A stretch of DNA of 55,005 nucleotides from Flavobacteriaceae bacterium (GCA_002721175.1 PBJR01000019.1:15067-70071); one strand, 5' to 3'; positions 36,902 to 46,824 are shown, counted from the stretch's first letter. A program made the numbers and translations. Notes: a model not told the origin generated them from the sequence alone.

Positions 36902-39900
36902 TCAGTTTAGTTTATAAAAAACCTTTTCTCTATCCAAATCATTCAAAAGATCTTGAGAAATTTTAATCTTCTTTTTGCGACTTTTAAAGTCTACTTTATA
37001 ACTTTCATCATTATCATAAACAACAAAACTCAAATTATGATTACCATTGTGACCCTTTAACAAATTATCTATTTTTGAAATCATTTGATCATCAAGATCA
37101 CTAATATTTAGTTGGATTGAAAGTCTTTTTGCGTATGAATCTAAAACATCATGTAATAATTGGAAACTATTAAATTGAATTCTTGCATTTCCTTTTTTTC
37201 CCGTCTCTTTGTTGACCCACCCGTCACGAACTAATACACGTACAAATAAGAAATTATTTAACATCAAAAAATGTCTGAAGCGAAGATACTCTTCGCCAAA
37301 AATCTTAAAATTAAAATTGCCAGTATAATCCTCAATGGTGAAACTTGCCCATCCCTTACCCTGACGACTAACCCGGTGCTGAACATCTGTCAACACTCCA
37401 CCAAAAATTAATTCTTTATTTAACAAAGACCCAAGATTATTAAATAACTCCACTTCTGCATTACAAAAATTTTGCATTTCAATTTTGAAATCATCTAGTG
37501 GGTGACCAGAAATATATATTCCTACAACCTCCCGCTCCCTTGCTAATTTTTTCATAGTATCCCATGGGTCACAGGGAGGAATATCAGGTTCAGTAAAGTG
37601 ATTTTCATTTGAATCTACAAATAAGCTAATTTGAGATGAGTTTTGGCTATCTTGGAACCTGTGTGCAAATTTTAATATTTTTTCAATGAATGTTATATCA
37701 TTCCCCAAGTGATGAAAATATTGCGCTCTGTGGGTGTTTGAAAAACAATCAAATCCACCTGCATTAGCTAAATTTTCAAAAGCCTTTTTGTTCGCTGATC
37801 TTAGATCAATTCTCTTAGCAAGATCAAAAATAGATCTATAAAGGCCATTATTTTTTCTCTCATCAACAATTGTTTTTACAGCAGCCTGGCCAACTCCTTT
37901 GATTGCTCCCATGCCGAAACGGATCGCATTATCTTTATTAACCGAAAACTTATAATAGCTTTCATTAATATCAGGACCAAGAACTTTCAATTTCATGCGT
38001 TTGGCTTCCTCCATAAAAAATGAAACTTGTTTTATATCATTCATATTATTCGATAAAACTGCAGCCATATATTCAGCTGGATAATGAGATTTTAGATAAG
38101 CTGTTTGGTAAGCTATCCAAGCATAACAAGTTGAATGTGATTTATTAAAGGCGTAACTAGCAAATTTTTCCCAATCAGTCCAAATCTTTTCTAATTTTTC
38201 CGAATCAAACCCTTTTTCACTAGCCTGATCAATGAACTTAGGCTTCATTTTGTCTAATACAGGTTTTAATTTCTTTCCCATTGCTTTACGTAAAACATCT
38301 GCCTCACCTTTAGTAAAATCTGCCAATTTTTGAGATAATAGCATAACTTGCTCTTGATAAACAGTTATCCCATATGTCTCTTTTAATATTTCCTCCATTT
38401 CAGGTAAATCATATGAAATAATTTCATCTCCTTTTTTTCTTCTTATAAAACTAGGAATGTATTCAAGTGGACCAGGTCTATACAAAGCATTCATTGCAAT
38501 CAAATCTGCAAAAACAGATGGTTTTAAATCGCGCATGTACTTTTGCATACCGGCGGATTCGTACTGAAAAATACCAATTGTTTCACCACGTTGAAATAGT
38601 TCGTAAGTTTGTTTATCATCCAAAGGGAATTCCTCTGGATTTAGTGATATACCATGCTTTGCTTTAATTATTTTTACAGTATCCTTTATTAACGTTAGTG
38701 TTTTCAGACCTAAAAAGTCCATTTTTAATAATCCAGCGTCCTCAACAACAGCGTTATCAAATTGTGTAACAAATAAATCTGAGTCCTTAGCAGTTGCGAT
38801 TGGTACATAATTGGTTATGTCACTAGGTGTAATGATTACTCCGCAAGCGTGAATACCAGTATTGCGCAAAGAACCTTCAAGAACTTTAGCCTGATTAATG
38901 GTCTCTGCTTCAAGATCATCACCCTCTGAAATTGTTAATAGTTGATTAATTAGCTCCATATCTTCAGCACGAAACTTCTGCCTCAAACTATTTTCATCAC
39001 TATTGAAAATATTGTTTAGCTTAGCCATGTTAGGCACTAATTTTGCAATCCTATCCGCATCATTCAATGGTAAGTCTAAAACTCTGGCCGTGTCACGTAT
39101 CGACGATTTTGCAGCCATTGTACCATAAGTCATAATTTGAGCTACCTGGTTGGATCCGTATTTCTTGATAACATAATCAATAACTTTTTGACGGCCCTCA
39201 TCGTCAAAATCAATATCAATATCTGGCATACTTATTCTATCGGGATTTAAAAATCTCTCAAAGAGTAAATCATATTTGATTGGATCTATATTTGTAATCC
39301 ATAAACAATAGGCTACAACTGATCCAGCAACTGAGCCTCTTCCAGGTCCAACAGAAACCCCCAGGTTTCGTGCTTCCTTTATAAAATCTTCAACAATTAA
39401 AAAATAGCCTGGATAGCCTGTCTTCTGTATTGTATTTAATTCAAATTCAATTCGATCTTTTAAGTCATCTGAAATAATGCCATAGCGCTTTTCTGCGCCC
39501 AAGTAAGTTAAATGGCGTAGATATAAATTTTCTGCTTTTTTTTCATTCCCATTACTACTTCCAATGTCAACAAATTTTTTTGGAATATTAAATTTTGGCA
39601 ATAATACTTCACGCGTTAACTCGAATTCTTCAATTTTATCATAAATGATTTGCATGTTGAGTATAGCTTCAGGAATTTCTCTAAATAATTTCTTCATTGA
39701 CATGGAATCTTTAAAATAATATTCTTGATTCGGTAAACCATAACGGTATCCCCTTCCATGACCAATAGGAGTAGATTGTTTTTCGCCCTCTTTTACACAC
39801 AACAAAATATCATGAGCATTAGCTTCACTTTTTGTAGAATAATAAATATTATTTGTTGCAACTAATGAAGTATCGTGTTTTTTTGAAAACTCAATCAAAA

Positions 39901-41284
39901 CTGGTATAACCCTGTCTTCATCGTCCTGTCCATGCCTCATTATCTCAAGAAAAAAATCTTTTCCAAACTCTTTTTTCCACCACATCAATGACTGCTCTGC
40001 TTGTTCCTTGCCAACATTTAAAATCTTCGATGATATCTCACCTTTTAAATTGCCTGACAAAACAATAATATCACTCTTATATTTTTTTACAATTTCTTTG
40101 TCAATACGTGGAACATAGTAGAACCCTTCAGTGTAGGCTAAAGATGCCATTTTTATAAGATTTTGATATCCTGTCTTATTTTTTGCTAGAAAAACAGCCT
40201 GATATCCGTTATCTTTATGAGATTTGTTTTTATGGTCTTCACAAATAAAAAATTCACAACCTAAAATTGGCTTAATTGGTTTCAGATCAATTACTTCATC
40301 ATTTTCATTAGATTGAGCTTTTTTTGATAAAAGATTTTTATTGTAATTTTTTATTTCCTTAACAAAATGAAAAGAACCCATCATGTTGCCAAGATCAGTC
40401 AATGCTACTGCAATCATTTTGTTCTGCGATGTCATTTCAACCAATTTTTTTATGCTTATAGTAGATTGAAGCACAGAGAATTGGGAATGATTATGTAAAT
40501 GAATTACTTCTGCATCTGCCATAACCTGAGGTAAATCGCCATCGTTATCAATTTTATTGTTCTTCAATGATTGTTTTTCAGCTTCCTGAAGTTTAAATGC
40601 TTGTTTCTTTAAATTTTCATGGCGAAGACCCAATAATTGTATTGGCAGTGAATTTTTATTTTTAAAATTTTTAATATATTCAATTTCGCAATCTAATTCA
40701 TCAATTGAAAAAATTTCTCTCCTTAAAAGCTCGAAAAAACAGCGTGCTGTAGCTTCAACGTCAGCAGTTGCATTATGTGCTTCAATAAATTTTTCATCAA
40801 ATAAAAAATAATGCAATTCGGTTAGAGTTGGTAACTTATACTTTCCGCCACGGCCACCCGGAAGTTTACAAAGATTTGCCGTAACTTCAGTACATGTATC
40901 CAAAACTTTTAAATCTTTTAGATTGGTTTCTAATTGAACCCTGTAAAACTCACAAGAAATTATTTTGATATCAAAACCAACGTTTTGACCAACAATAAAC
41001 TTTGATTTTGAAATCACCTCATTAAATTTTTCTAAAACACCAGCTAATGAATCTCCCTTCAAAGTTGCTAAGGCAGTTGAAATTCCATGAATTTTTTCCG
41101 CATCATATGGAATATTAAATCCGTCAGGATGTATCATATACGCCTGGTGATCAATACAAACTCCCATATCATCATGTAGTTGCCAAGCGATTTGTACACA
41201 GCGGGGCCAATTATTTACATCGCTTGTTGGAGAATCCCATTTTTTTGGAAGTCCTGTAGTTTCTGTGTCAAATATTAAATACAT
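36902..41284 (-). CDS. dnaE: DNA polymerase III alpha subunit with fused N-terminal exonuclease
   Basis: A 1460-residue replicative polymerase. Residues 1-190 form a DEDDh-type 3'-5' exonuclease like DnaQ: FDTETTG gives Asp6 and Glu8, VGQNVGFD the third acid, and HNATADVEATARC the His/Asp pair. The PHP domain follows (about 265, VIHLHNHSQFS). The family-C palm has PGRGSVAGSVVAYC and the catalytic PDIDIDFDD near 705. A helix-hairpin-helix region and a C-terminal OB fold (FGGVLTDVQHR) complete it. Fusion of proofreading and polymerase activities in one chain occurs in Bacteroidota. It precedes trxA by 97 nt on the same strand. Confidence 0.95.
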   Translation of the reverse strand: MYLIFDTETTGLPKKWDSPTSDVNNWPRCVQIAWQLHDDMGVCIDHQAYMIHPDGFNIPYDAEKIHGISTALATLKGDSLAGVLEKFNEVISKSKFIVGQNVGFDIKIISCEFYRVQLETNLKDLKVLDTCTEVTANLCKLPGGRGGKYKLPTLTELHYFLFDEKFIEAHNATADVEATARCFFELLRREIFSIDELDCEIEYIKNFKNKNSLPIQLLGLRHENLKKQAFKLQEAEKQSLKNNKIDNDGDLPQVMADAEVIHLHNHSQFSVLQSTISIKKLVEMTSQNKMIAVALTDLGNMMGSFHFVKEIKNYNKNLLSKKAQSNENDEVIDLKPIKPILGCEFFICEDHKNKSHKDNGYQAVFLAKNKTGYQNLIKMASLAYTEGFYYVPRIDKEIVKKYKSDIIVLSGNLKGEISSKILNVGKEQAEQSLMWWKKEFGKDFFLEIMRHGQDDEDRVIPVLIEFSKKHDTSLVATNNIYYSTKSEANAHDILLCVKEGEKQSTPIGHGRGYRYGLPNQEYYFKDSMSMKKLFREIPEAILNMQIIYDKIEEFELTREVLLPKFNIPKKFVDIGSSNGNEKKAENLYLRHLTYLGAEKRYGIISDDLKDRIEFELNTIQKTGYPGYFLIVEDFIKEARNLGVSVGPGRGSVAGSVVAYCLWITNIDPIKYDLLFERFLNPDRISMPDIDIDFDDEGRQKVIDYVIKKYGSNQVAQIMTYGTMAAKSSIRDTARVLDLPLNDADRIAKLVPNMAKLNNIFNSDENSLRQKFRAEDMELINQLLTISEGDDLEAETINQAKVLEGSLRNTGIHACGVIITPSDITNYVPIATAKDSDLFVTQFDNAVVEDAGLLKMDFLGLKTLTLIKDTVKIIKAKHGISLNPEEFPLDDKQTYELFQRGETIGIFQYESAGMQKYMRDLKPSVFADLIAMNALYRPGPLEYIPSFIRRKKGDEIISYDLPEMEEILKETYGITVYQEQVMLLSQKLADFTKGEADVLRKAMGKKLKPVLDKMKPKFIDQASEKGFDSEKLEKIWTDWEKFASYAFNKSHSTCYAWIAYQTAYLKSHYPAEYMAAVLSNNMNDIKQVSFFMEEAKRMKLKVLGPDINESYYKFSVNKDNAIRFGMGAIKGVGQAAVKTIVDERKNNGLYRSIFDLAKRIDLRSANKKAFENLANAGGFDCFSNTHRAQYFHHLGNDITFIEKILKFAHRFQDSQNSSQISLFVDSNENHFTEPDIPPCDPWDTMKKLAREREVVGIYISGHPLDDFKIEMQNFCNAEVELFNNLGSLLNKELIFGGVLTDVQHRVSRQGKGWASFTIEDYTGNFNFKIFGEEYLRFRHFLMLNNFLFVRVLVRDGWVNKETGKKGNARIQFNSFQLLHDVLDSYAKRLSIQLNISDLDDQMISKIDNLLKGHNGNHNLSFVVYDNDESYKVDFKSRKKKIKISQDLLNDLDREKVFYKLN

Positions 41285-41418
41285 ATAAGGATCAAGCTAA
41301 ATAATGAAGTATATAAATATAAAATTATTTTAAATTAAATTCTTTTGTCAAGTTTTATATTTATGAACAAAATTTTTCTTACTAAACAATTTTATAAAAA
41401 CGATTTTAAAAAAGAAAT

Positions 41419-41886
41419 TTAAAGTTCGATGTAGGGGACTTTAAAAAAAACACCTTCTGAGAAATTCATGTAATTAAAACCAGATTCGTCATAGGAGTTA
41501 AAGTAAAAAGAACCTGTTATTGTTTTATTTACAACATCAATTGAAACTATCGTTACTTTACCATCACCGACATAAACAGGATATTCATTACCTATATTTT
41601 GAGTTGAATAAGTAATATTATTTTCTGTGTAAGTTACAGTTGGCGATTTTCCAGGACCCAAGTTAAAAGTTCCAATACTGAAATCTGGGAGGCTTATTAC
41701 CATAGTACCATAGCCATCACTGCCAGATATATTAAAAATACCTGTACTTTGCACAGTTGCTGTTCTAGCAGTAGACTTCCATACATAATCACCATGTCTA
41801 AGCCCTTGAAAAGTAGGATTATTAGTTTGAATATCGTCTTGACAAGAAAAAGCTAATAATAATAAAACTTTAAAATAAAACCTCAT
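41419..41886 (-). CDS. Small lipoprotein, resembles DUF6252 family
   Basis: A 155-residue protein. The N-terminus MRFYFKVLLLLAFSC is a lipoprotein signal with lipobox AFSC. The mature part is beta-rich, with a GTMVISLPDFSIGTFNLG strand pair and a C-terminal ITGSFYFNSYDESG...NFSEGVFF pattern seen in DUF6252-type lipoproteins of flavobacteria. The function is unknown. I use the ATG at 41886; the open frame extends two codons to a TTG. It lies upstream of dnaE (134-nt gap) and diverges from rpsP. Confidence 0.68.
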   Translation of the reverse strand: MRFYFKVLLLLAFSCQDDIQTNNPTFQGLRHGDYVWKSTARTATVQSTGIFNISGSDGYGTMVISLPDFSIGTFNLGPGKSPTVTYTENNITYSTQNIGNEYPVYVGDGKVTIVSIDVVNKTITGSFYFNSYDESGFNYMNFSEGVFFKVPYIEL

Positions 41887-41979
41887 AAACAAACTTTAAT
41901 GTAAAAACGCAATGGCACTTTTAATAGTTAATATCCAAAAATATAAAAAAAAACAAAAGTTTCATTTAAAAAAATATAC

Positions 41980-41987
41980 TATATTTG
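41980..41987 (+). promoter_or_regulatory. -7 promoter box for rpsP-rimM
   Basis: A perfect TATATTTG 47 nt before the rpsP ATG. The transcript leader (from about 41994) can form a small hairpin, GGGGT-CGAGT-ACCTC, at 42005-42019. Confidence 0.6.
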
Positions 41988-42033
41988 CCGACTAATTAAT
42001 AACCGGGGTCGAGTACCTCACAAATTAATACTT

Positions 42034-42549
42034 ATGCCTGTAAAACTAAGACTACAAAGACACGGAAAAAAAGGCAAACCATTCTATTGGATTGTCGCAG
42101 CGGACACACGTTCTAAGCGAGACGGACGTTTTCTTGAAAAAATTGGAACCTACAATCCAAACGTTAACCCCGCTGACATCAATCTTAATATTGACAGTGC
42201 TGTAAAGTGGTTAAAAAATGGTGCTCAACCAACTGATACTGCTAGAGCAATTTTATCATATAAAGGAGTTCTGCTCAAAAAGCATTTAGCCGAGGGAGTT
42301 AGAAAGGGTGCAATTACTGAGGATCAAGCAGAAAAAAAATTCCAAGCTTGGGTTAAAGAAAAAGAATCCAAAATAGAATCAAAAAAATCATCTATTCTAA
42401 AAGCAGACGAAGAAAAAAAAGCAAAAGCAAAAGCTGCAGAAATAGTTGCTAATGAAGCTAGGACTCAAGCTTCTAAAAAAACAAATGATGACAACGACTC
42501 TGAGGACCAAGTAACTACTGATAAAATTGAGAAGTCTGAAGAAGAGTAG
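42034..42549 (+). CDS. rpsP: 30S ribosomal protein S16
   Basis: A 171-residue protein. The first 80 residues are canonical S16 ([46 protein letters not shown]). The remaining half is a Lys/Glu/Ala-rich extension that looks disordered and ends in an acidic tail (ending KIEKSEEE). Such extensions are usual in Bacteroidota S16 but absent from the E. coli protein, which is about half as long. It is the first gene of an rpsP-rimM pair, with rimM 52 nt downstream. Confidence 0.97.
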   Translation: MPVKLRLQRHGKKGKPFYWIVAADTRSKRDGRFLEKIGTYNPNVNPADINLNIDSAVKWLKNGAQPTDTARAILSYKGVLLKKHLAEGVRKGAITEDQAEKKFQAWVKEKESKIESKKSSILKADEEKKAKAKAAEIVANEARTQASKKTNDDNDSEDQVTTDKIEKSEEE

Positions 42550-42601
42550 TACTGTTTTTTTGATATTTAAACCGCAATAACTCTAGGTTTAAAACCAATT
42601 T

Positions 42602-43129
42602 ATGAAAAAAAAAGATTGCTATAAGCTTGGTAAAATCATCAAAAAATTCAGCTTTAAAGGCGAAGTTATAGCCAAAATCGACACTGATCAGCCTAATACT
42701 TATGAAAAAATAGAGTTCTTATTTTTGGAAATAGATAACAAACTAGTTCCATACTTTATCGATAACTCAAAATTACATAAATCTAATTTGTTAAGAATCA
42801 AATTTCAGGATATTGACAGTGAAACTAAAGCCCAAAAAATAATAAATAAAAATATTTTTTTACCCACAGATACCTTACCAAAATTAATTGGTAATAAATT
42901 TTATTACCATGAGATTATAGGTTTTGGCGTAATTGATTATAACCATGGTAAAATTGGGAATATCGTCGGAGTGAACGACCAAACAGCACAATCACTCTTT
43001 GTAATTGATAGTCGTGGAATTGAAATTTTAATACCCATCACCGACGAATTTATAACAAATGTAGACAGAGCAAAAAAAGAAATTCACATAAAATCACCTG
43101 AAGGCTTGATTAACCTGTTTACAAATTGA
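42602..43129 (+). CDS. rimM: Ribosome maturation factor RimM
   Basis: A 175-residue factor that binds S19 and helps mature the 30S head. The N-terminal beta-barrel begins CYKLGKIIKKFSFKGEV, and the PRC-barrel domain starts FYYHEIIGFGVID with KIGNIVGVND and EILIPITDEFI further on. Residues normally reading GLKGE are FSFKGE here, a usual variation. Its position directly behind rpsP is the conserved bacterial order. In many bacteria trmD and rplS follow; here they do not. Confidence 0.93.
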   Translation: MKKKDCYKLGKIIKKFSFKGEVIAKIDTDQPNTYEKIEFLFLEIDNKLVPYFIDNSKLHKSNLLRIKFQDIDSETKAQKIINKNIFLPTDTLPKLIGNKFYYHEIIGFGVIDYNHGKIGNIVGVNDQTAQSLFVIDSRGIEILIPITDEFITNVDRAKKEIHIKSPEGLINLFTN

Positions 43130-43186
43130 TGTAAATTTATTAAAAGAATTTTATCAAAAATCCGATAAATTAATTAATATTATAAT

Positions 43187-43194
43187 TAAATTTG
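43187..43194 (+). promoter_or_regulatory. -7 promoter box for the acyl-CoA dehydrogenase gene
   Basis: TAAATTTG fits TAnnTTTG and lies 62 nt before the ATG at 43257. No clear -33 box. Confidence 0.45.
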
Positions 43195-43256
43195 TTTGAT
43201 ATTCTTAATGAATTATCATTTGATATAATACCCCTTAATTAAGTAAAATTCTACTA

Positions 43257-44435
43257 ATGAAAACAGATTTATTTGAATCTCCTGATTATTACAATCTCGA
43301 TGAGTTACTCAGCGAAGAGCAAAAGCTAGTTAGAGAAGCGGCTAGAGATTGGGTAAAAAAAGATATCTCACCTATTATTGAGTCATATTCACAAAAAGCT
43401 GAATTTCCAAAGCAGATCATCAAAGGGCTCGCCAATATTGGAGCATTTGGACCTTACATTCCAGAAAACTATGGAGGTGCAGGACTAGATCAAATATCAT
43501 ACGGACTTATAATGCAAGAAATTGAAAGAGGTGATTCGGGAGTTAGAAGTACTGCATCTGTTCAATCCTCCCTTGTGATGTTCCCAATATGGAAATATGG
43601 TAATGAAGAACAGCGCCAAAAATATTTACCAAAGTTGTCAACAGGTGAATACATGGGGGCGTTTGGCCTAACTGAACCAGATCACGGAAGTAATCCTGGA
43701 GGAATGACATCGAACTATAAGGACATGGGAGATCATTTTTTATTAAATGGAGCTAAACTTTGGATTTCAAATGCACCATTTTGTGATATTGCTATTGTTT
43801 GGGCTAAAGACGAAAACGGGAGAATAAATGGTCTTATTGTTGAGAGAGGCATGGAAGGATTTTCAACACCTGAAACTCACAACAAATGGTCATTGAGAGC
43901 CAGCGCCACAGGTGAGCTTATTTTCCAAGATGTTAAAGTACCTAAAGAAAACTTACTACCGAATAAATCAGGTTTAGGAGCTCCATTGGGCTGTCTGGAC
44001 TCGGCGCGATATGGAATATCTTGGGGAGCAATTGGAGCCGCAATGGATTGTTACGATACTGCTTTAAGATATGCTAAAGAGCGTATACAATTTGATAAAC
44101 CAATCGCTGGATTCCAGCTTCAGCAAAAAAAATTAGCTGAAATGATCACTGAAATTACCAAAGCTCAATTATTAGCATTTAGATTAGGACAGTTGAAGAA
44201 TAAAGATAAGGCAAGCTCCGCACAAATATCGATGGCTAAGAGAAATAATGTAGAAATGGCACTTAAGATTGCCAGAGATGCACGCCAAATACTTGGAGGG
44301 ATGGGTATTACAGGCGACTATAGTATTATGCGTCATATGATGAACTTAGAAAGTGTAGTAACTTACGAAGGAACTCATGACATTCACTTGCTAATAACTG
44401 GTCTTGATATTACTGGAATAAATGCATTCAAATAA
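43257..44435 (+). CDS. Glutaryl-CoA-dehydrogenase-like acyl-CoA dehydrogenase
   Basis: A 392-residue FAD flavoenzyme of the acyl-CoA dehydrogenase fold. The catalytic base is Glu371 in TYEGTHDIH. GVRSTASVQSSLVM resembles the substrate-binding block of glutaryl-CoA dehydrogenases, which carries the Arg that holds the substrate carboxylate. FAD motifs GAFGLTEPDHGSN and LWISNAPFCD, and RQILGGMGITGDY near the C-terminus, are typical. The expected reaction is oxidative decarboxylation of glutaryl-CoA to crotonyl-CoA in lysine and tryptophan breakdown. No other pathway genes are near. It overlaps the downstream SGNH gene by 14 nt. Confidence 0.88.
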   Translation: MKTDLFESPDYYNLDELLSEEQKLVREAARDWVKKDISPIIESYSQKAEFPKQIIKGLANIGAFGPYIPENYGGAGLDQISYGLIMQEIERGDSGVRSTASVQSSLVMFPIWKYGNEEQRQKYLPKLSTGEYMGAFGLTEPDHGSNPGGMTSNYKDMGDHFLLNGAKLWISNAPFCDIAIVWAKDENGRINGLIVERGMEGFSTPETHNKWSLRASATGELIFQDVKVPKENLLPNKSGLGAPLGCLDSARYGISWGAIGAAMDCYDTALRYAKERIQFDKPIAGFQLQQKKLAEMITEITKAQLLAFRLGQLKNKDKASSAQISMAKRNNVEMALKIARDARQILGGMGITGDYSIMRHMMNLESVVTYEGTHDIHLLITGLDITGINAFK

Positions 44436-45180
44436 AAGATTATTTACTCCTTTTCCTTTTTTACTTTTTATTTCATCATTTCTTATAAATTCTTGCTACT
44501 ATGAAACTGATATATCAATAAATTCAACCAGCGATAACAACATACAAGAAATAATTGAAAATAACCCTGCTCAAAATTTTAAAATTATTTCATTGGGTGA
44601 TAGTTACACTATTGGTCACAGTGTATGTGAAAGCTGTCGCTTTCCTGAACAACTTAAAGACAGTTTAATTGCAAATTTCGACTATCAAGATAGCTTTGAA
44701 TTAGATATTATTGCTCAAACTGGTTGGACAACTACAAATTTAATTTCTGCCATTGAATACAATAGCCCAAGTTCAGATTATGACCTTGTAACATTGTTAA
44801 TTGGTGTTAACAATCAATACCAGGGACAACCATTTTCAATTTATGAAACTGAATTTATAGACTTAGTTGAAATCGCTTCTGCTCTAGCTGGTCAAGATTC
44901 CTCAAAAATAATTGTAATCTCAATTCCAGATTATTCTTACACTCCATATGCCCAAAATTTTGCTGGCGGTTTTATCTCAAATCAACTTGACAGCTATAAT
45001 AATTATGCAGAAAATTATTGTAATGATAATGATATATCTTATGTCTATATAACTGATATAACTAGAGAAGGACTTGAAAATCCTGATTTGGTTGCTAACG
45101 ATGGCTTACATCCATCATCACTGGCCTACACAAAATTTGTAGAAAGAATTTTACCAATTGCAATTCAAAAATTAAATTAA
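44422..45180 (+). CDS. SGNH/GDSL hydrolase, predicted lipoprotein
   Basis: A 252-residue protein with a lipoprotein signal ending LINSC (Cys25). SGNH blocks are visible: block I SLGDSYTIG with nucleophile Ser61, a block III LLIGVNNQYQG with the Asn, and block V NDGLHPSSLAY with Asp and His. The family contains esterases, lipases and carbohydrate deacetylases; the substrate cannot be told here. It probably acts on the outside of a membrane. Its start overlaps the dehydrogenase gene by 14 nt, implying coupled translation. Its stop overlaps the convergent ferredoxin gene by 4 nt. Confidence 0.85.
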   Translation: MHSNKRLFTPFPFLLFISSFLINSCYYETDISINSTSDNNIQEIIENNPAQNFKIISLGDSYTIGHSVCESCRFPEQLKDSLIANFDYQDSFELDIIAQTGWTTTNLISAIEYNSPSSDYDLVTLLIGVNNQYQGQPFSIYETEFIDLVEIASALAGQDSSKIIVISIPDYSYTPYAQNFAGGFISNQLDSYNNYAENYCNDNDISYVYITDITREGLENPDLVANDGLHPSSLAYTKFVERILPIAIQKLN

Positions 45181-45524
45181 TCTAATTCCGCAGGTGCGAG
45201 TTCAATAGCCAGACCCTCCAACTCAGAATTAATTTGAATTTGACAGGCTAGCCGACTATTTCTTTTAACTTCAATTACATCACCTAGCATCGCTTCTTCT
45301 TCATCACTTTTATCAAGAAGTTTATGTGAACTTAAAATATAACATTGACATGAAGCACACATTGCAATACCACCACAAACCCCAATCGTACCATCAGGTG
45401 CAAGATCATACATTCGCACAATATCCATTAAATTTAATCCCATATCAATCGGTGCGTCGACAATGTGGACATTTCCTTTTCGATCAACAATTTTTAAAGA
45501 GATATCTAATTCATTATATTTCAT
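45177..45524 (-). CDS. 2Fe-2S ferredoxin, adrenodoxin type
   Basis: A 115-residue ferredoxin. The cluster ligands follow the C-x5-C-x2-C...C pattern: Cys50, Cys56 and Cys59 in GVCGGIAMCASC, and Cys94 in RLACQI. An additional Cys61 is present. The acidic segment DKSDEEEAMLGDV is the partner-binding loop of adrenodoxin-type ferredoxins. It is a cytoplasmic electron carrier. Its ATG overlaps the stop of the ferredoxin reductase by 4 nt (ATGA), so the two are made together and probably form one electron chain. Confidence 0.92.
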   Translation of the reverse strand: MKYNELDISLKIVDRKGNVHIVDAPIDMGLNLMDIVRMYDLAPDGTIGVCGGIAMCASCQCYILSSHKLLDKSDEEEAMLGDVIEVKRNSRLACQIQINSELEGLAIELAPAELD

Positions 45525-46576
45525 TGAATTGACTTTACTACATTTTTTGTTGCTTCTTTTCTTGTTCCATCGAAACCATCAACTCCTGTAACTGTAGTAT
45601 ACTTTAAGACATAACGTTTACCAGGATTAATTATCTTGTATGCCGCATGACACATTAAAGTAGCTTCATGAAAACCACACAAAATCAATTTCAATTTTCC
45701 TGGATAAGTATTAATATCTCCGATTGCAAAAACCCCTGGAATGTTTGTCTGATAATCCAGAGCATTATTTACCTTGATAGCATTTCTTTCAATTTCTAGA
45801 CCCCAATTAGCTATTGGACCTAATTTTGGTGTCAACCCAAAAAGAGGTATAAAAGCTTCAGTAGACAAACTTTGTTGTTCGCCGTCTCTAGTAGTATACG
45901 TAACTGACTCTAAAAAATTATCCCCTTCAATGGAAGTTACTTCAGCAGGGGTAATAATATTAATTTTTCCTGAGTTTTTTAGTTCTTGAACCTTTTGAAC
46001 TGAATCAAGAGCACCTCTGAACTCATTTCGCCGATGAATTAAGGTTACTTTTTTAGCAATTTTACTTAAAAAAATTGTCCAATCTAAAGCGGAATCGCCA
46101 CCGCCAGCAATTACTACTCTTTTATTTCTATAGACTTCGGGATCTTTTATTATATACGCAACTCCCTTATCCTCTAACCGTTCAATATCTTTGATATTAG
46201 GTTTTCGCGGCTCAAAACAACCAAGACCACCAGCAATTGCCACTACAGGAGCTAAGTGTTTTGTTCCCTTGTTGGTAGTTACAATGAATTTACCGTCATC
46301 TTGGCGAGATATGGTCTCTGCTCTTTCGCCAAGGGTGAATCCAGGATTAAATTGCTTTGATTGCTCTAATAATTTTTCTGTTAATTCACCCGCAAGTATT
46401 TCTGGATGCGCAGGTATGTCATAAATGGGCTTTTTGGGATAAATTTCTGAGCATTGTCCGCCTGGCTGTGCAAGTACATCGATTAAATGACAATTCAATT
46501 TTAGAAGCCCCGCCTCAAAAACAGCAAATAATGCTGTTGGACCGGCACCTATAATCAAGATATCTGTTTTAATCAT
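45521..46576 (-). CDS. Ferredoxin--NADP+ reductase, thioredoxin-reductase-like type
   Basis: A 351-residue flavoprotein with two dinucleotide-binding motifs: FAD site IIGAGPTALFA (7-17) and NADPH site VVIAGGGDSALDW (about 150-162). The FAD-linked GVFAIGDINTYPG ends the core. There is no redox CxxC, so it is the ONFR-type ferredoxin reductase rather than thioredoxin reductase. YPKKPIYDIPAHPEI is typical of this group. It passes electrons between NADPH and the ferredoxin encoded directly downstream. It follows the NifU-like gene by 5 nt. Confidence 0.92.
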   Translation of the reverse strand: MIKTDILIIGAGPTALFAVFEAGLLKLNCHLIDVLAQPGGQCSEIYPKKPIYDIPAHPEILAGELTEKLLEQSKQFNPGFTLGERAETISRQDDGKFIVTTNKGTKHLAPVVAIAGGLGCFEPRKPNIKDIERLEDKGVAYIIKDPEVYRNKRVVIAGGGDSALDWTIFLSKIAKKVTLIHRRNEFRGALDSVQKVQELKNSGKINIITPAEVTSIEGDNFLESVTYTTRDGEQQSLSTEAFIPLFGLTPKLGPIANWGLEIERNAIKVNNALDYQTNIPGVFAIGDINTYPGKLKLILCGFHEATLMCHAAYKIINPGKRYVLKYTTVTGVDGFDGTRKEATKNVVKSIQ

Positions 46577-46581
46577 AGTAC

Positions 46582-46824
46582 TCAGTCCTGAATATTAATT
46601 ACAGATTTAATTTGTGGAGCATGCTTTTTAATTGTCATCTCAACACCTGTTTTAAGTGTCATTTGGTTAACTGTACATGACGAGCAAGCTCCAACAAGCT
46701 GGACTTTTACTATTTCATTATTTATTATTTCCAATAAGTTTATATCCCCCCCATCATTTTGAAGAAAGGGTCTTATTTCGTCCAAAGCTATTTCTACATG
46801 TTTACGAATTTCGTTCGAGCTCAT
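46582..46824 (-). CDS. NifU C-terminal-domain (Nfu-type) Fe-S carrier
   Basis: An 80-residue single-domain Nfu protein. The cluster-binding pair is Cys47 and Cys50 in GACSSCTVNQMTLK, and the N-terminal ALDEIRPFLQNDGGDI is the family signature. It carries and hands over Fe-S clusters. It lies 8 nt after mrp and 5 nt before the ferredoxin reductase, so one transcript can make a cluster carrier, a cluster-loading ATPase, the reductase and its 2Fe-2S partner. Confidence 0.93.
   Translation of the reverse strand: MSSNEIRKHVEIALDEIRPFLQNDGGDINLLEIINNEIVKVQLVGACSSCTVNQMTLKTGVEMTIKKHAPQIKSVINIQD

Noticed and set aside
45177-46824. A nitrogen-fixation or hydrogenase cluster suggested by NifU-like and ferredoxin genes
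   Set aside because: The NifU-like protein is only the general Nfu domain, and no nif or hyd genes are present.
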